DNA of 64,000 nucleotides from the NCBI RefSeq assembly GCF_963576545.1, contig NW_026870601.1, forward strand, positions 371,431 through 435,430, read 5' to 3'. The notes beneath the pieces were generated by a model. The model was not told where the DNA came from. It searched no databases and saw only the letters and a list, made by a program, of their open reading frames with translations. A program made the position numbers and the translations under genes. Below are positions 1 to 10,169 of the stretch, piece by piece. This stretch comes from Limanda limanda. Its lineage: Eukaryota; Chordata; Actinopteri; Pleuronectiformes; Pleuronectidae. Within the stretch, counting starts at the first letter, position 1. Each line of letters opens with the position of its first letter.

Positions 1-40
1 CGGAAGAGGTCGACCGACGAAATTCCCCCAAATCTGAGGA
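1..40 (+). repeat. Partial B monomer (3' end)
   Basis: The first 40 bases are the last 40 bases of a B monomer: the CGGAAGAGGTCGACC segment, then the ACGAAATTCCCCC stretch and the AATCTGAGGA end. The array therefore starts upstream of the window. Confidence 0.95.
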
Positions 41-203
41 GATATTCTTGAATAACTTTTTTTGTGAAGGTCGGAGAGACTTGCAAGTAGGCTCTACCCC
101 CACTAAATGGGGTAGCGCGCATCGATCGGTACCATTCTTGAGCTTCTCCGACTTTCGGAAGGGTTAGGGTTAGGGTTAGGGATGAAAGCACATAGGAGAA
201 AGA

Positions 204-358
204 GATATTCTTGAATAACTTTTTTTGTGAAGGTCGGAGAGACTTGGAAAGTGGTTGCATCTGGACTAATTTGGGTCCTGCGGATCGATTGGTACCATCC
301 CCGAGCTTGTACGACCTTCGGAAGAGGTCGACCGACGAAATTCCCCCAAATCTGAGGA
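204..358 (+). repeat. B monomer (exemplar, 155 bp) with list of all B starts
   Basis: B aligns gap-free with A over 1-120: 1-42 identical, 43-80 about 21/38, 81-120 about 34/40. It then ends in a different 35-bp module with GGTCGACC (123-130) and no TTAGGG. B starts: 204,1011,1329,1810,2291,3098,3416,3897,4704,6326,6807,7602,8409,9216,9534,10015,11311,12444,13082,14704,15674,16318,16799,17600,18244,19045,19852,20170,20488,20969,21776,23398,23716,24523,26145,26626,27264,28071,28389,28870,30166,31625,32432,32750,33231,34032,35328,36135,36942,37260,37578,38059,38866,40482,41289,43074,43881,44199,44680,45324,45805,46123,46930,47411,48218,48699,49507,50151,50632,50950,51431,51912,52393,53201,53682,54652,55133,55941,56422,57392,57873,58681,59162,59969,60452,61258,61738,62221,62702,63511. 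Two B monomers are never adjacent. Subtypes differ by GCGG or GCAG at unit position 77-80. Confidence 0.95.
229..319 (+). repeat. Intramonomer inverted repeat in B (exemplar)
   Basis: The same 5' box (229-240) faces TGTACGACCTTC at 308-319, pairing 10 of 12 positions. The uninterrupted core is again 8 bp but in another register: GAAGGTCG with CGACCTTC. A and B differ at unit positions 106, 108 and 113 of the 3' box, yet both keep an 8-bp perfect stem. Confidence 0.75.
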
Positions 359-521
359 GATATTCTTGAATAACCTTTTTTGTGAAGGTCGGAGAGACTT
401 GCAAGTAGGCTCTACCCCCACTAAATGGGGTTGCGCGCATCGATCGGTACCATCCTTGAGCTTCTCCGACTTTCGGAAGGGTTAGGGTTAGGGTTAGGGA
501 TGAAAGCACATAGGAGAAAGA
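359..521 (+). repeat. Post-B A subtype (exemplar)
   Basis: The A monomer directly downstream of a B usually differs from canonical A. It often carries GGGGTTGCG in place of GGGGTAGCG at unit 69-77. Many such copies also have ATCGATCAG instead of ATCGATCGG, destroying GGTACC. Eight have AATAACC in place of AATAACT at the start of the T run (this copy, and near 1500, 3585, 9704, 20657, 28559, 37747, 44369). This exemplar has AATAACC and TTGCG but keeps GGTACC. Exceptions exist, for example near 10731 and 29582, where TTGCG/CAG follows an A. Confidence 0.8.
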
Positions 522-559
522 GATATTCTTGAATAACTTTTTTTGTGAAGGTCGGAGAG

Positions 560-569
560 ACTTGCAAGT
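560..569. repeat. 10-bp palindrome ACTTGCAAGT in A (exemplar)
   Basis: This perfect dyad lies at unit positions 39-48 of A and is absent from B (ACTTGGAAAG). Nine A monomers carry CAAATAGG instead of CAAGTAGG and so break it: near 4421, 11028, 21493, 24240, 29883, 33749, 38583, 41006 and 45041. These nine serve as markers of block duplication. Confidence 0.75.
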
Positions 570-575
570 AGGCTC

Positions 576-595
576 TACCCCCACTAAATGGGGTA
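576..595. repeat. Short hairpin TACCCC-N8-GGGGTA in A (exemplar)
   Basis: Unit positions 55-60 and 69-74 form a perfect 6-bp inverted repeat around CACTAAAT. In the A subtype found after B monomers the second arm reads GGGGTT and loses the end pair. The arm resembles a G/C-rich telobox half, but no role is claimed. Confidence 0.65.
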
Positions 596-641
596 GCGCG
601 CATCGATCGGTACCATCCTTGAGCTTCTCCGACTTTCGGAA

Positions 642-662
642 GGGTTAGGGTTAGGGTTAGGG
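642..662 (+). repeat. Telomere-like tract, three TTAGGG hexamers (exemplar)
   Basis: The tract reads (GGGTTA)3GGG and occupies unit positions 121-141 of every ordinary A monomer; B has none. With the preceding A it equals the well-known four-G-tract human telomeric quadruplex core. It holds the minimum four GGG runs for one intramolecular G-quadruplex. It also contains two overlapping TTAGGGTTA sites of the kind bound by Myb/telobox proteins of the TRF/Tbf1 type. Tracts disrupted by substitution occur near 2250-2270 (TTATTG), 10457 (TTTGGG), 14661, 15631 and 16275 (TTAGTG). Binding and folding are inference from the motif. Confidence 0.93.
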
Positions 663-3600
663 ATGAAAGCACATAGGAGAAAGAGATATTCTTGAATAAC
701 TTTTTTTGTGAAGGTCGGAGAGACTTGCAAGTAGGCTCTACCCCCACTAAATGGGGTAGCGCGCATCGATCGGTACCATCCTTGAGCTTCTCCGACTTTC
801 GGAAGGGTTAGGGTTAGGGTTAGGGATGAAAGCACATAGGAGAAAGAGATATTCTTGAATAACTTTTTTTGTGAAGGTCGGAGAGACTTGCAAGTAGGCT
901 CTACCCCCACTAAATGGGGTAGCGCGCATCGATCGGTACCATCCTTGAGCTTCTCCGACTTTCGGAAGGGTTAGGGTTAGGGTTAGGGATGAAAGCACAT
1001 AGGAGAAAGAGATATTCTTGAATAACTTTTTTTGTGAAGGTCGGAGAGACTTGGAAAGTGGTTGCATCTGGACTAATTTGGGTCCTGCGGATCGATTGGT
1101 ACCATCCCCGAGCTTGTACGACCTTCGGAAGAGGTCGACCGACGAAATTCCCCCAAATCTGAGGAGATATTCTTGAATAACTTTTTTTGTGAAGGTCGGA
1201 GAGACTTGCAAGTAGGCTCTACCCCCACTAAATGGGGTAACGCGCATCGATCGGTACCATCCTTGAGCTTCTCCGACTTTCGGAAGGGTTAGGGTTAGGG
1301 TTAGGGATGAAAGCACATAGGAGAAAGAGATATTCTTGAATAACTTTTTTTGTGAAGGTCGGAGAGACTTGGAAAGTGGTTGCATCTGGACTAATTTGGG
1401 TCCTGCGGATCGATTGGTACCATCCCCGAGCTTGTACGACCTTCGGAAGAGGTCGACCGACGAAATTCCCCCAAATCTGAGGAGATATTCTTGAATAACC
1501 TTTTTTGTGAAGGTCGGAGAGACTTGCAAGTAGGCTCTACCCCCACTAAATGGGGTTGCGCGCATCGATCGGTACCATCCTTGAGCTTCTCCGACTTTCG
1601 GAAGGGTTAGGGTTAGGGTTAGGGATGAAAGCACATAGGAGAAAGAGATATTCTTGAATAACTTTTTTTGTGAAGGTCGGAGAGACTTGCAAGTAGGCTA
1701 TACCCCCACTAAATGGGGTAGCGCGCATCGATCGGTACCATCCTTGAGCTTCTCCGACTTTCGGAAGGGTTAGGGTTAGGGTTAGGGATGAAAGCACATA
1801 GGAGAAAGAGATATTCTTGAATAACTTTTTTTGTGAAGGTCGGAGAGACTTGGAAAGTGGTTGCATCTGGACTAATTTGGGTCCTGCGGATCGATTGGTA
1901 CCATCCCCGAGCTTGTACGACCTTCGGAAGAGGTCGACCGACGAAATTCCCCCAAATCTGAGGAGATATTCTTGAATAACTTTTTTTGTGAAGGTCGGAG
2001 AGACTTGCAAGTAGGCTCTACCCCCACTAAATGGGGTAGCGCGCATCGATCGGTACCATCCTTGAGCTTCTCCGACTTTCGGAAGGGTTAGGGTTAGGGT
2101 TAGGGATGAAAGCACATAGGAGAAAGAGATATTCTTGAATAACTTTTTTTGTGAAGGTCGGAGAGACTTGCAAGTAGGCTCTACCCCCACTAAATGGGGT
2201 AGCGCGCATCGATCGGTACCATCCTTGAGCTTCTCCGACTTTCGGAAGGGTTAGGGTTATTGTTAGGGATGAAAGCACATAGGAGAAAGAGATATTCTTG
2301 AATAACTTTTTTTGTGAAGGTCGGAGAGACTTGGAAAGTGGTTGCATCTGGACTAATTTGGGTCCTGCAGATCGATTGGTACCATCCCCGAGCTTGTACG
2401 ACCTTCGGAAGAGGTCGACCGACGAAATTCCCCCAAATCTGAGGAGATATTCTTGAATAACTTTTTTTGTGAAGGTCGGAGAGACTTGCAAGTAGGCTCT
2501 ACCCCCACTAAATGGGGTTGCGCGCATCGATCAGTACCATCCTTGAGCTTCTCCGACTTTTGGAAGGGTTAGGGTTAGGGTTAGGGATGAAAGCACATAG
2601 GAGAAAGAGATATTCTTGAATAACTTTTTTTGTGAAGGTCGGAGAGACTTGCAAGTAGGCTCTACCCCCACTAAATGGGGTAGCGCGCATCGATCGGTAC
2701 CATCCTTGAGCTTCTCCGACTTTCGGAAGGGTTAGGGTTAGGGTTAGGGATGAAAGCACATAGGAGAAAGAGATATTCTTGAATAACTTTTTTTGTGAAG
2801 GTCGGAGAGACTTGCAAGTAGGCTCTACCCCCACTAAATGGGGTAGCGCGCATCGATCGGTACCATCCTTGAGCTTCTCCGACTTTCGGAAGGGTTAGGG
2901 TTAGGGTTAGGGATGAAAGCACATAGGAGAAAGAGATATTCTTGAATAACTTTTTTTGTGAAGGTCGGAGAGACTTGCAAGTAGGCTCTACCCCCACTAA
3001 ATGGGGTAGCGCGCATCGATCGGTACCATCCTTGAGCTTCTCCGACTTTCGGAAGGGTTAGGGTTAGGGTTAGGGATGAAAGCACATAGGAGAAAGAGAT
3101 ATTCTTGAATAACTTTTTTTGTGAAGGTCGGAGAGACTTGGAAAGTGGTTGCATCTGGACTAATTTGGGTCCTGCGGATCGATTGGTACCATCCCCGAGC
3201 TTGTACGACCTTCGGAAGAGGTCGACCGACGAAATTCCCCCAAATCTGAGGAGATATTCTTGAATAACTTTTTTTGTGAAGGTTGGAGAGACTTGCAAGT
3301 AGGCTCTACCCCCACTAAATGGGGTAGCGCGCATCGATCGGTACCATCCTTGAGCTTCTCCGACTTTCGGAAGGGTTAGGGTTAGGGTTAGGGATGAAAG
3401 CACATAGGAGAAAGAGATATTCTTGAATAACTTTTTTTGTGAAGGTCGGAGAGACTTGGAAAGTGGTTGCATCTGGACTAATTTGGGTCCTGCGGATCGA
3501 TTGGTACCATCCCCGAGCTTGTACGACCTTCGGAAGAGGTCGACCGACGAAATTCCCCCAAATCTGAGGAGATATTCTTGAATAACCTTTTTTGTGAAGG

Positions 3601-6600
3601 TCGGAGAGACTTGCAAGTAGGCTCTACCCCCACTAAATGGGGTTGCGCGCATCGATCGGTACCATCCTTGAGCTTCTCCGACTTTCGGAAGGGTTAGGGT
3701 TAGGGTTAGGGATGAAAGCACATAGGAGAAAGAGATATTCTTGAATAACTTTTTTTGTGAAGGTCGGAGAGACTTGCAAGTAGGCTCTACCCCCACTAAA
3801 TGGGGTAGCGCGCATCGATCGGTACCATCCTTGAGCTTCTCCGACTTTCGGAAGGGTTAGGGTTAGGGTTAGGGATGAAAGCACATAGGAGAAAGAGATA
3901 TTCTTGAATAACTTTTTTTGTGAAGGTCGGAGAGACTTGGAAAGTGGTTGCATCTGGACTAATTTGGGTCCTGCGGATCGATTGGTACCATCCCCGAGCT
4001 TGTACGACCTTCGGAAGAGGTCGACCGACGAAATTCCCCCAAATCTGAGGAGATATTCTTGAATAACTTTTTTTGTGAAGGTCGGAGAGACTTGCAAGTA
4101 GGCTCTACCCCCACTAAATGGGGTTGCGCGCATCGATCAGTACCATCCTTGAGCTTCTCCGACTTTCGGAAGGGTTAGGGTTAGGGTTAGGGATGAAAGC
4201 ACATAGGAGAAAGAGATATTCTTGAATAACTTTTTTTGTGAAGGTCGGAGAGACTTGCAAGTAGGCTCTACCCCCACTAAATGGGGTAGCGCGCATCGAT
4301 CGGTACCATCCTTGAGCTTCTCCGACTTTCGGAAGGGTTAGGGTTAGGGTTAGGGATGAAAGCACATAGGAGAAAGAGATATTCTTGAATAACTTTTTTT
4401 GTGAAGGTCGGAGAGACTTGCAAATAGGCTCTACCCCCACTAAATGGGGTAGCGCGCATCGATCGGTACCATCCTTGAGCTTCTCCGACTTTCGGAAGGG
4501 TTAGGGTTAGGGTTAGGGATGAAAGCACATAGGAGAAAGAGATATTCTTGAATAACTTTTTTTGTGAAGGTCGGAAAGACTTGCAAGTAGGCTCTACCCC
4601 CACTAAATGGGGTAGCGCGCATCGATCGGTACCATCCTTGAGCTTCTCCGACTTTCGGAAGGGTTAGGGTTAGGGTTAGGGATGAAAGCACATAGGAGAA
4701 AGAGATATTCTTGAATAACTTTTTTTGTGAAGGTCGGAGAGACTTGGAAAGTGGTTGCATCTGGACTAATTTGGGTCCTGCGGATCGATTGGTACCATCC
4801 CCGAGCTTGTACGACCTTCGGAAGAGGTCGACCGACGAAATTCCCCCAAATCTGAGGAGATATTCTTGAATAACTTTTTTTGTGAAGGTCGGAGAGACTT
4901 GCAAGTAGGCTCTACCCCCACTAAATGGGGTTGCGCGCATCGATCAGTACCATCCTTGAGCTTCTCCGACTTTCGGAAGGGTTAGGGTTAGGGTTAGGGA
5001 TGAAAGCACATAGGAGAAAGAGATATTCTTGAATAACTTTTTTTGTGAAGGTCGGAGAGACTTGCAAGTAGGCTCTACCCCCACTAAATGGGGTAGCGCG
5101 CATCGATCGGTACCATCCTTGAGCTTCTCCGACTTTCGGAAGGGTTAGGGTTAGGGTTAGGGATGAAAGCACATAGGAGAAAGAGATATTCTTGAATAAC
5201 TTTTTTTGTGAAGGTCGGAGAGACTTGCAAGTAGGCTCTACCCCCACTAAATGGGGTAGCGCGCATCGATCGGTACCATCCTTGAGCTTCTCCGACTTTC
5301 GGAAGGGTTAGGGTTAGGGTTAGGGATGAAAGCACATAGGAGAAAGAGATATTCTTGAATAACTTTTTTTGTGAAGGTCGGAGAGACTTGCAAGTAGGCT
5401 CTACCCCCACTAAATGGGGTAGCGCGCATCGATCGGTACCATCCTTGAGCTTCTCCGACTTTCGGAAGGGTTAGGGTTAGGGTTAGGGATGAAAGCACAT
5501 AGGAGAAAGAGATATTCTTGAATAACTTTTTTTGTGAAGGTCGGAGAGACTTGCAAGTAGGCTCTACCCCCACTAAATGGGGTAGCGCGCATCGATCGGT
5601 ACCATCCTTGAGCTTCTCCGACTTTCGGAAGGGTTAGGGTTAGGGTTAGGGATGAAAGCACATAGGAGAAAGAGATATTCTTGAATAACTTTTTTTGTGA
5701 AGGTCGGAGAGACTTGCAAGTAGGCTCTACCCCCACTAAATGGGGTAGCGCGCATCGATCGGTACCATCCTTGAGCTTCTCCGACTTTCGGAAGGGTTAG
5801 GGTTAGGGTTAGGGATGAAAGCACATAGGAGAAAGAGATATTCTTGAATAACTTTTTTTGTGAAGGTCGGAGAGACTTGCAAGTAGGCTCTACCCCCACT
5901 AAATGGGGTAGCGCGCATCGATCGGTACCATCCTTGAGCTTCTCCGACTTTCGGAAGGGTTAGGGTTAGGGTTAGGGATGAAAGCACATAGGAGAAAGAG
6001 ATATTCTTGAATAACTTTTTTTGTGAAGGTCGGAGAGACTTGCAAGTAGGCTCTACCCCCACTAAATGGGGTAGCGCGCATCGATCGGTACCATCCTTGA
6101 GCTTCTCCGACTTTCGGAAGGGTTAGGGTTAGGGTTAGGGATGAAAGCACATAGGAGAAAGAGATATTCTTGAATAACTTTTTTTGTGAAGGTCGGAGAG
6201 ACTTGCAAGTAGGCTCTACCCCCACTAAATGGGGTAGCGCGCATCGATCGGTACCATCTTTGAGCTTCTCCGACTTTCGGAAGGGTTAGGGTTAGGGTTA
6301 GGGATGAAAGCACATAGGAGAAAGAGATATTCTTGAATAACTTTTTTTGTGAAGGTCGGAGAGACTTGGAAAGTGGTTGCATCTGGACTAATTTGGGTCC
6401 TGCGGATCGATTGGTACCATCCCCGAGCTTGTACGACCTTCGGAAGAGGTCGACCGACGAAATTCCCCCAAATCTGAGGAGATATTCTTGAATAACTTTT
6501 TTTGTGAAGGTCGGAGAGACTTGCAAGTAGGCTCTACCCCCACTAAATGGGGTAGCGCGCATCGATCGGTACCATCCTTGAGCTTCTCCGACTTTCGGAA

Positions 6601-6961
6601 GGGTTAGGGTTAGGGTTAGGGATGAAAGCACATAGGAGAAAGAGATATTCTTGAATAACTTTTTTTGTGAAGGTCGGAGAGACTTGCAAGTAGGCTCTAC
6701 CCCCACTAAATGGGGTAGCGCGCATCGATCGGTACCATCCTTGAGCTTCTCCGACTTTCGGAAGGGTTAGGGTTAGGGTTAGGGATGAAAGCACATAGGA
6801 GAAAGAGATATTCTTGAATAACTTTTTTTGTGAAGGTCGGAGAGACTTGGAAAGTGGTTGCATCTGGACTAATTTGGGTCCTGCAGATCGATTGGTACCA
6901 TCCCCGAGCTTGTACGACCTTCGGAAGAGGTCGACCGACGAAATTCCCCCAAATCTGAGGA

Positions 6962-7118
6962 GATATTCTTGAATAACTTTTTTTGTGAAGGTCGGAGAGA
7001 CTTGCAAGTAGGCTCTACCCCCACTAAATGGGGTTGCGCGCATCGATCAGTACCATCCTTGAGCTTCTCCGACTTTTGGAAGGGTTAGGGTTAGGGATGA
7101 AAGCACATAGGAGAAAGA
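6962..7118 (+). repeat. 157-bp A variant lacking one TTAGGG (one of eight)
   Basis: This A monomer has two hexamers instead of three, hence 157 bp and only three GGG tracts. The others are at 7282-7438, 12599-12755, 17280-17436, 18725-18881, 26781-26937, 33386-33542 and 39999-40155. The copies at 17280 and 18725 are duplicates 1,445 bp apart, and those at 6962 and 26781 sit at matching places in the two long-range block copies. I saw no monomer with four hexamers. The change is an exact 6-bp step, as expected of slippage or unequal exchange inside the hexamer tract. Confidence 0.9.
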
Positions 7119-9215
7119 GATATTCTTGAATAACTTTTTTTGTGAAGGTCGGAGAGACTTGCAAGTAGGCTCTACCCCCACTAAATGGGGTAGCGCGCAT
7201 CGATCGGTACCATCCTTGAGCTTCTCCGACTTTCGGAAGGGTTAGGGTTAGGGTTAGGGATGAAAGCACATAGGAGAAAGAGATATTCTTGAATAACTTT
7301 TTTTGTGAAGGTCGGAGAGACTTGCAAGTAGGCTCTACTCCCACTAAATGGGGTAGCGCGCATCGATCGGTACCATCCTTGAGCTTCTCCGACTTTCGGA
7401 AGGGTTAGGGTTAGGGATGAAAGCACATAGGAGAAAGAGATATTCTTGAATAACTTTTTTTGTGAAGGTCGGAGAGACTTGCAAGTAGGCTCTACCTCCA
7501 CTAAATGGGGTAGCGCGCATCGATCGGTACCATCCTTGAGCTTCTCCGACTTTCGGAAGGGTTAGGGTTAGGGTTAGGGATGAAAGCACATAGGAGAAAG
7601 AGATATTCTTGAATAACTTTTTTTGTGAAGGTCGGAGAGACTTGGAAAGTGGTTGCATCTGGACTAATTTGGGTCCTGCAGATCGATTGGTACCATCCCC
7701 GAGCTTGTACGACCTTCGGAAGAGGTCGACCGACGAAATTCCCCCAAATCTGAGGAGATATTCTTGAATAACTTTTTTTGTGAAGGTCGGAGAGACTTGC
7801 AAGTAGGCTCTACCCCCACTAAATGGGGTAGCGCGCATCGATCGGTACCATCCTTGAGCTTCTCCGACTTTCGGAAGGGTTAGGGTTAGGGTTAGGGATG
7901 AAAGCACATAGGAGAAAGAGATATTCTTGAATAACTTTTTTTGTGAAGGTCGGAGAGACTTGCAAGTAGGCTCTACCCCCACTAAATGGGGTAGCGCGCA
8001 TCGATCGGTACCATCCTTGAGCTTCTCCGACTTTCGGAAGGGTTAGGGTTAGGGTTAGGGATGAAAGCACATAGGAGAAAGAGATATTCTTGAATAACTT
8101 TTTTTGTGAAGGTCGGAGAGACTTGCAAGTAGGCTCTACTCCCACTAAATGGGGTAGCGCGCATCGATCGGTACCATCCTTGAGCTTCTCCGACTTTCGG
8201 AAGGGTTAGGGTTAGGGTTAGGGATGAAAGCACATAGGAGAAAGAGATATTCTTGAATAACTTTTTTTGTGAAGGTCGGAGAGACTTGCAAGTAGGCTCT
8301 ACCTCCACTAAATGGGGTAGCGCGCATCGATCGGTACCATCCTTGAGCTTCTCCGACTTTCGGAAGGGTTAGGGTTAGGGTTAGGGATGAAAGCACATAG
8401 GAGAAAGAGATATTCTTGAATAACTTTTTTTGTGAAGGTCGGAGAGACTTGGAAAGTGGTTGCATCTGGACTAATTTGGGTCCTGCAGATCGATTGGTAC
8501 CATCCCCGAGCTTGTACGACCTTCGGAAGAGGTCGACCGACGAAATTCCCCCAAATCTGAGGAGATATTCTTGAATAACTTTTTTTGTGAAGGTCGGAGA
8601 GACTTGCAAGTAGGCTCTACCCCCACTAAATGGGGTTGCGCACATCGATCAGTACCATCCTTGAGCTTCTCCGACTTTTGGAAGGGTTAGGGTTAGGGTT
8701 AGGGATGAAAGCACATAGGAGAAAGAGATATTCTTGAATAACTTTTTTTGTGAAGGTCGGAGAGACTTGCAAGTATGCTCTACCCCCACTAAATGGGGTA
8801 GCGCGCATCGATCGGTACCATCCTTGAGCTTCTCCGACTTTCGGAAGGGTTAGGGTTAGGGTTAGGGATGAAAGCACATAGGAGAAAGAGATATTCTTGA
8901 ATAACTTTTTTTGTGAAGGTCGGAGAGACTTGCAAGTAGGCTCTACCCCCACTAAATGGGGTAGCGCGCATCGATCAGTACCATCCTTGAGCTTCTCCGA
9001 CTTTCGGAAGGGTTAGGGTTAGGGTTAGGGATGAAAGCACATAGGAGAAAGAGATATTCTTGAATAACTTTTTTTGTGAAGGTCGGAGAGACTTGCAAGT
9101 AGGCTCTACCCCCACTAAATGGGGTAGCGCGCATCGATCGGTACCATCCTTGAGCTTCTCCGACTTTCGGAAGGGTTAGGGTTAGGGTTAGGGATGAAAG
9201 CACATAGGAGAAAGA

Positions 9216-10169
9216 GATATACTTGAATAACTTTTTTTGTGAAGGTCGGAGAGACTTGGAAAGTGGTTGCATCTGGACTAATTTGGGTCCTGCGGATCGA
9301 TTGGTACCATCCCCGAGCTTGTACGACCTTCGGAAGAGGTCGACCGACGAAATTCCCCCAAATCTGAGGAGATATTCTTGAATAACTTTTTTTGTGAAGG
9401 TCGGAGAGACTTGCAAGTAGGCTCTACCCCCACTAAATGGGGTAGCGCGCATCGATCGGTACCATCCTTGAGCTTCTCCGACTTTCGGAAGGGTTAGGGT
9501 TAGGGTTAGGGATGAAAGCACATAGGAGAAAGAGATATTCTTGAATAACTTTTTTTGTGAAGGTCGGAGAGACTTGGAAAGTGGTTGCATCTGGACTAAT
9601 TTGGGTCCTGCGGATCGATTGGTACCATCCCCGAGCTTGTACGACCTTCGGAAGAGGTCGACCGACGAAATTCCCCCAAATCTGAGGAGATATTCTTGAA
9701 TAACCTTTTTTGTGAAGGTCGGAGAGACTTGCAAGTAGGCTCTACTCCCACTAAATGGGGTTGCGCGCATCGATCGGTACCATCCTTGAGCTTCTCCGAC
9801 TTTCGGAAGGGTTAGGGTTAGGGTTAGGGATGAAAGCACATAGGAGAAAGAGATATTCTTGAATAACTTTTTTTGTGAAGGTCGGAGAGACTTGCAAGTA
9901 GGCTCTACCCCCACTAAATGGGGTAGCGCGCATCGATCGGTACCATCCTTGAGCTTCTCCGACTTTCGGAAGGGTTAGGGTTAGGGTTAGGGATGAAAGC
10001 ACATAGGAGAAAGAGATATTCTTGAATAACTTTTTTTGTGAAGGTCGGAGAGACTTGGAAAGTGGTTTCATCTGGACTAATTTGGGTCCTGCGGATCGAT
10101 TGGTACCATCCCCGAGCTTGTACGACCTTCGGAAGAGGTCGACCGACGAAATTCCCCCAAATCTGAGGA
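9216..10169 (+). repeat. 954-bp cassette B-A-B-A-A-B, copy 1
   Basis: Three B and three A monomers in fixed order. The last B carries GGTTTCATC instead of GGTTGCATC, and the A after the second B combines AATAACC with CTACTCCCAC. The same cassette with the same markers recurs at 20170-21123, 28071-29024 and 37260-38213. Confidence 0.85.

Larger units (their letters stand above)
547..637 (+). repeat. Intramonomer inverted repeat in A (exemplar)
   Basis: The box GAAGGTCGGAGA at unit positions 26-37 (547-558) is complementary to TCTCCGACTTTC at 105-116 (626-637). Eleven of twelve positions pair, and the odd one (113) would be a G-U wobble in RNA. The uninterrupted core is 8 bp (GTCGGAGA/TCTCCGAC) and the loop is 67 nt. 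It ends five bases upstream of the telomeric tract. This is a directly visible structure with no proven function. Confidence 0.8.
522..684 (+). repeat. Canonical A monomer (exemplar, 163 bp)
   Basis: This copy represents the commonest monomer, about 307 copies. Within the unit: 1-42 is a segment shared with B, containing a T7 run and the GAAGGTCGGAGA box (26-37). Positions 39-48 are the palindrome ACTTGCAAGT, and 55-74 a short hairpin (TACCCC/GGGGTA). GCGCGC lies at 75-80, ATCGAT at 81-86 and GGTACC at 88-93. The complementary box is at 105-116. The telomeric tract (GGGTTA)3GGG occupies 121-141 and an A-rich linker 142-163. Most copies are identical or differ at one or two bases, which shows very recent homogenisation. 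No protein or RNA product is supported. The monomer length is near one nucleosome plus linker, as for many satellites, but that proves nothing alone. Confidence 0.96.
41..3896 (+). repeat. Irregular A/B mosaic, segment 1
   Basis: A runs between successive B monomers here are 1,4,1,2,2,4,1,2. The A following the B at 3098 carries GGTTGGAGAG instead of GGTCGGAGAG (3281). The only other copies of this marker are near 23581 and 32615. That ties this stretch to segments 20.3 and 29.3 kb downstream. No gene or non-satellite sequence is present. Confidence 0.9.

Noticed and set aside
634..652. CENP-B box (TTCG...A..CGGG) near TTTCGGAAGGG
   Set aside because: TTCG is present at the right place, but the required A and CGGG core positions are not matched, so there is no evidence for a CENP-B site.
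642..662. True telomere or chromosome end
   Set aside because: There are only three hexamers per island, the tract never extends, and the satellite continues after each one to the end of the window.
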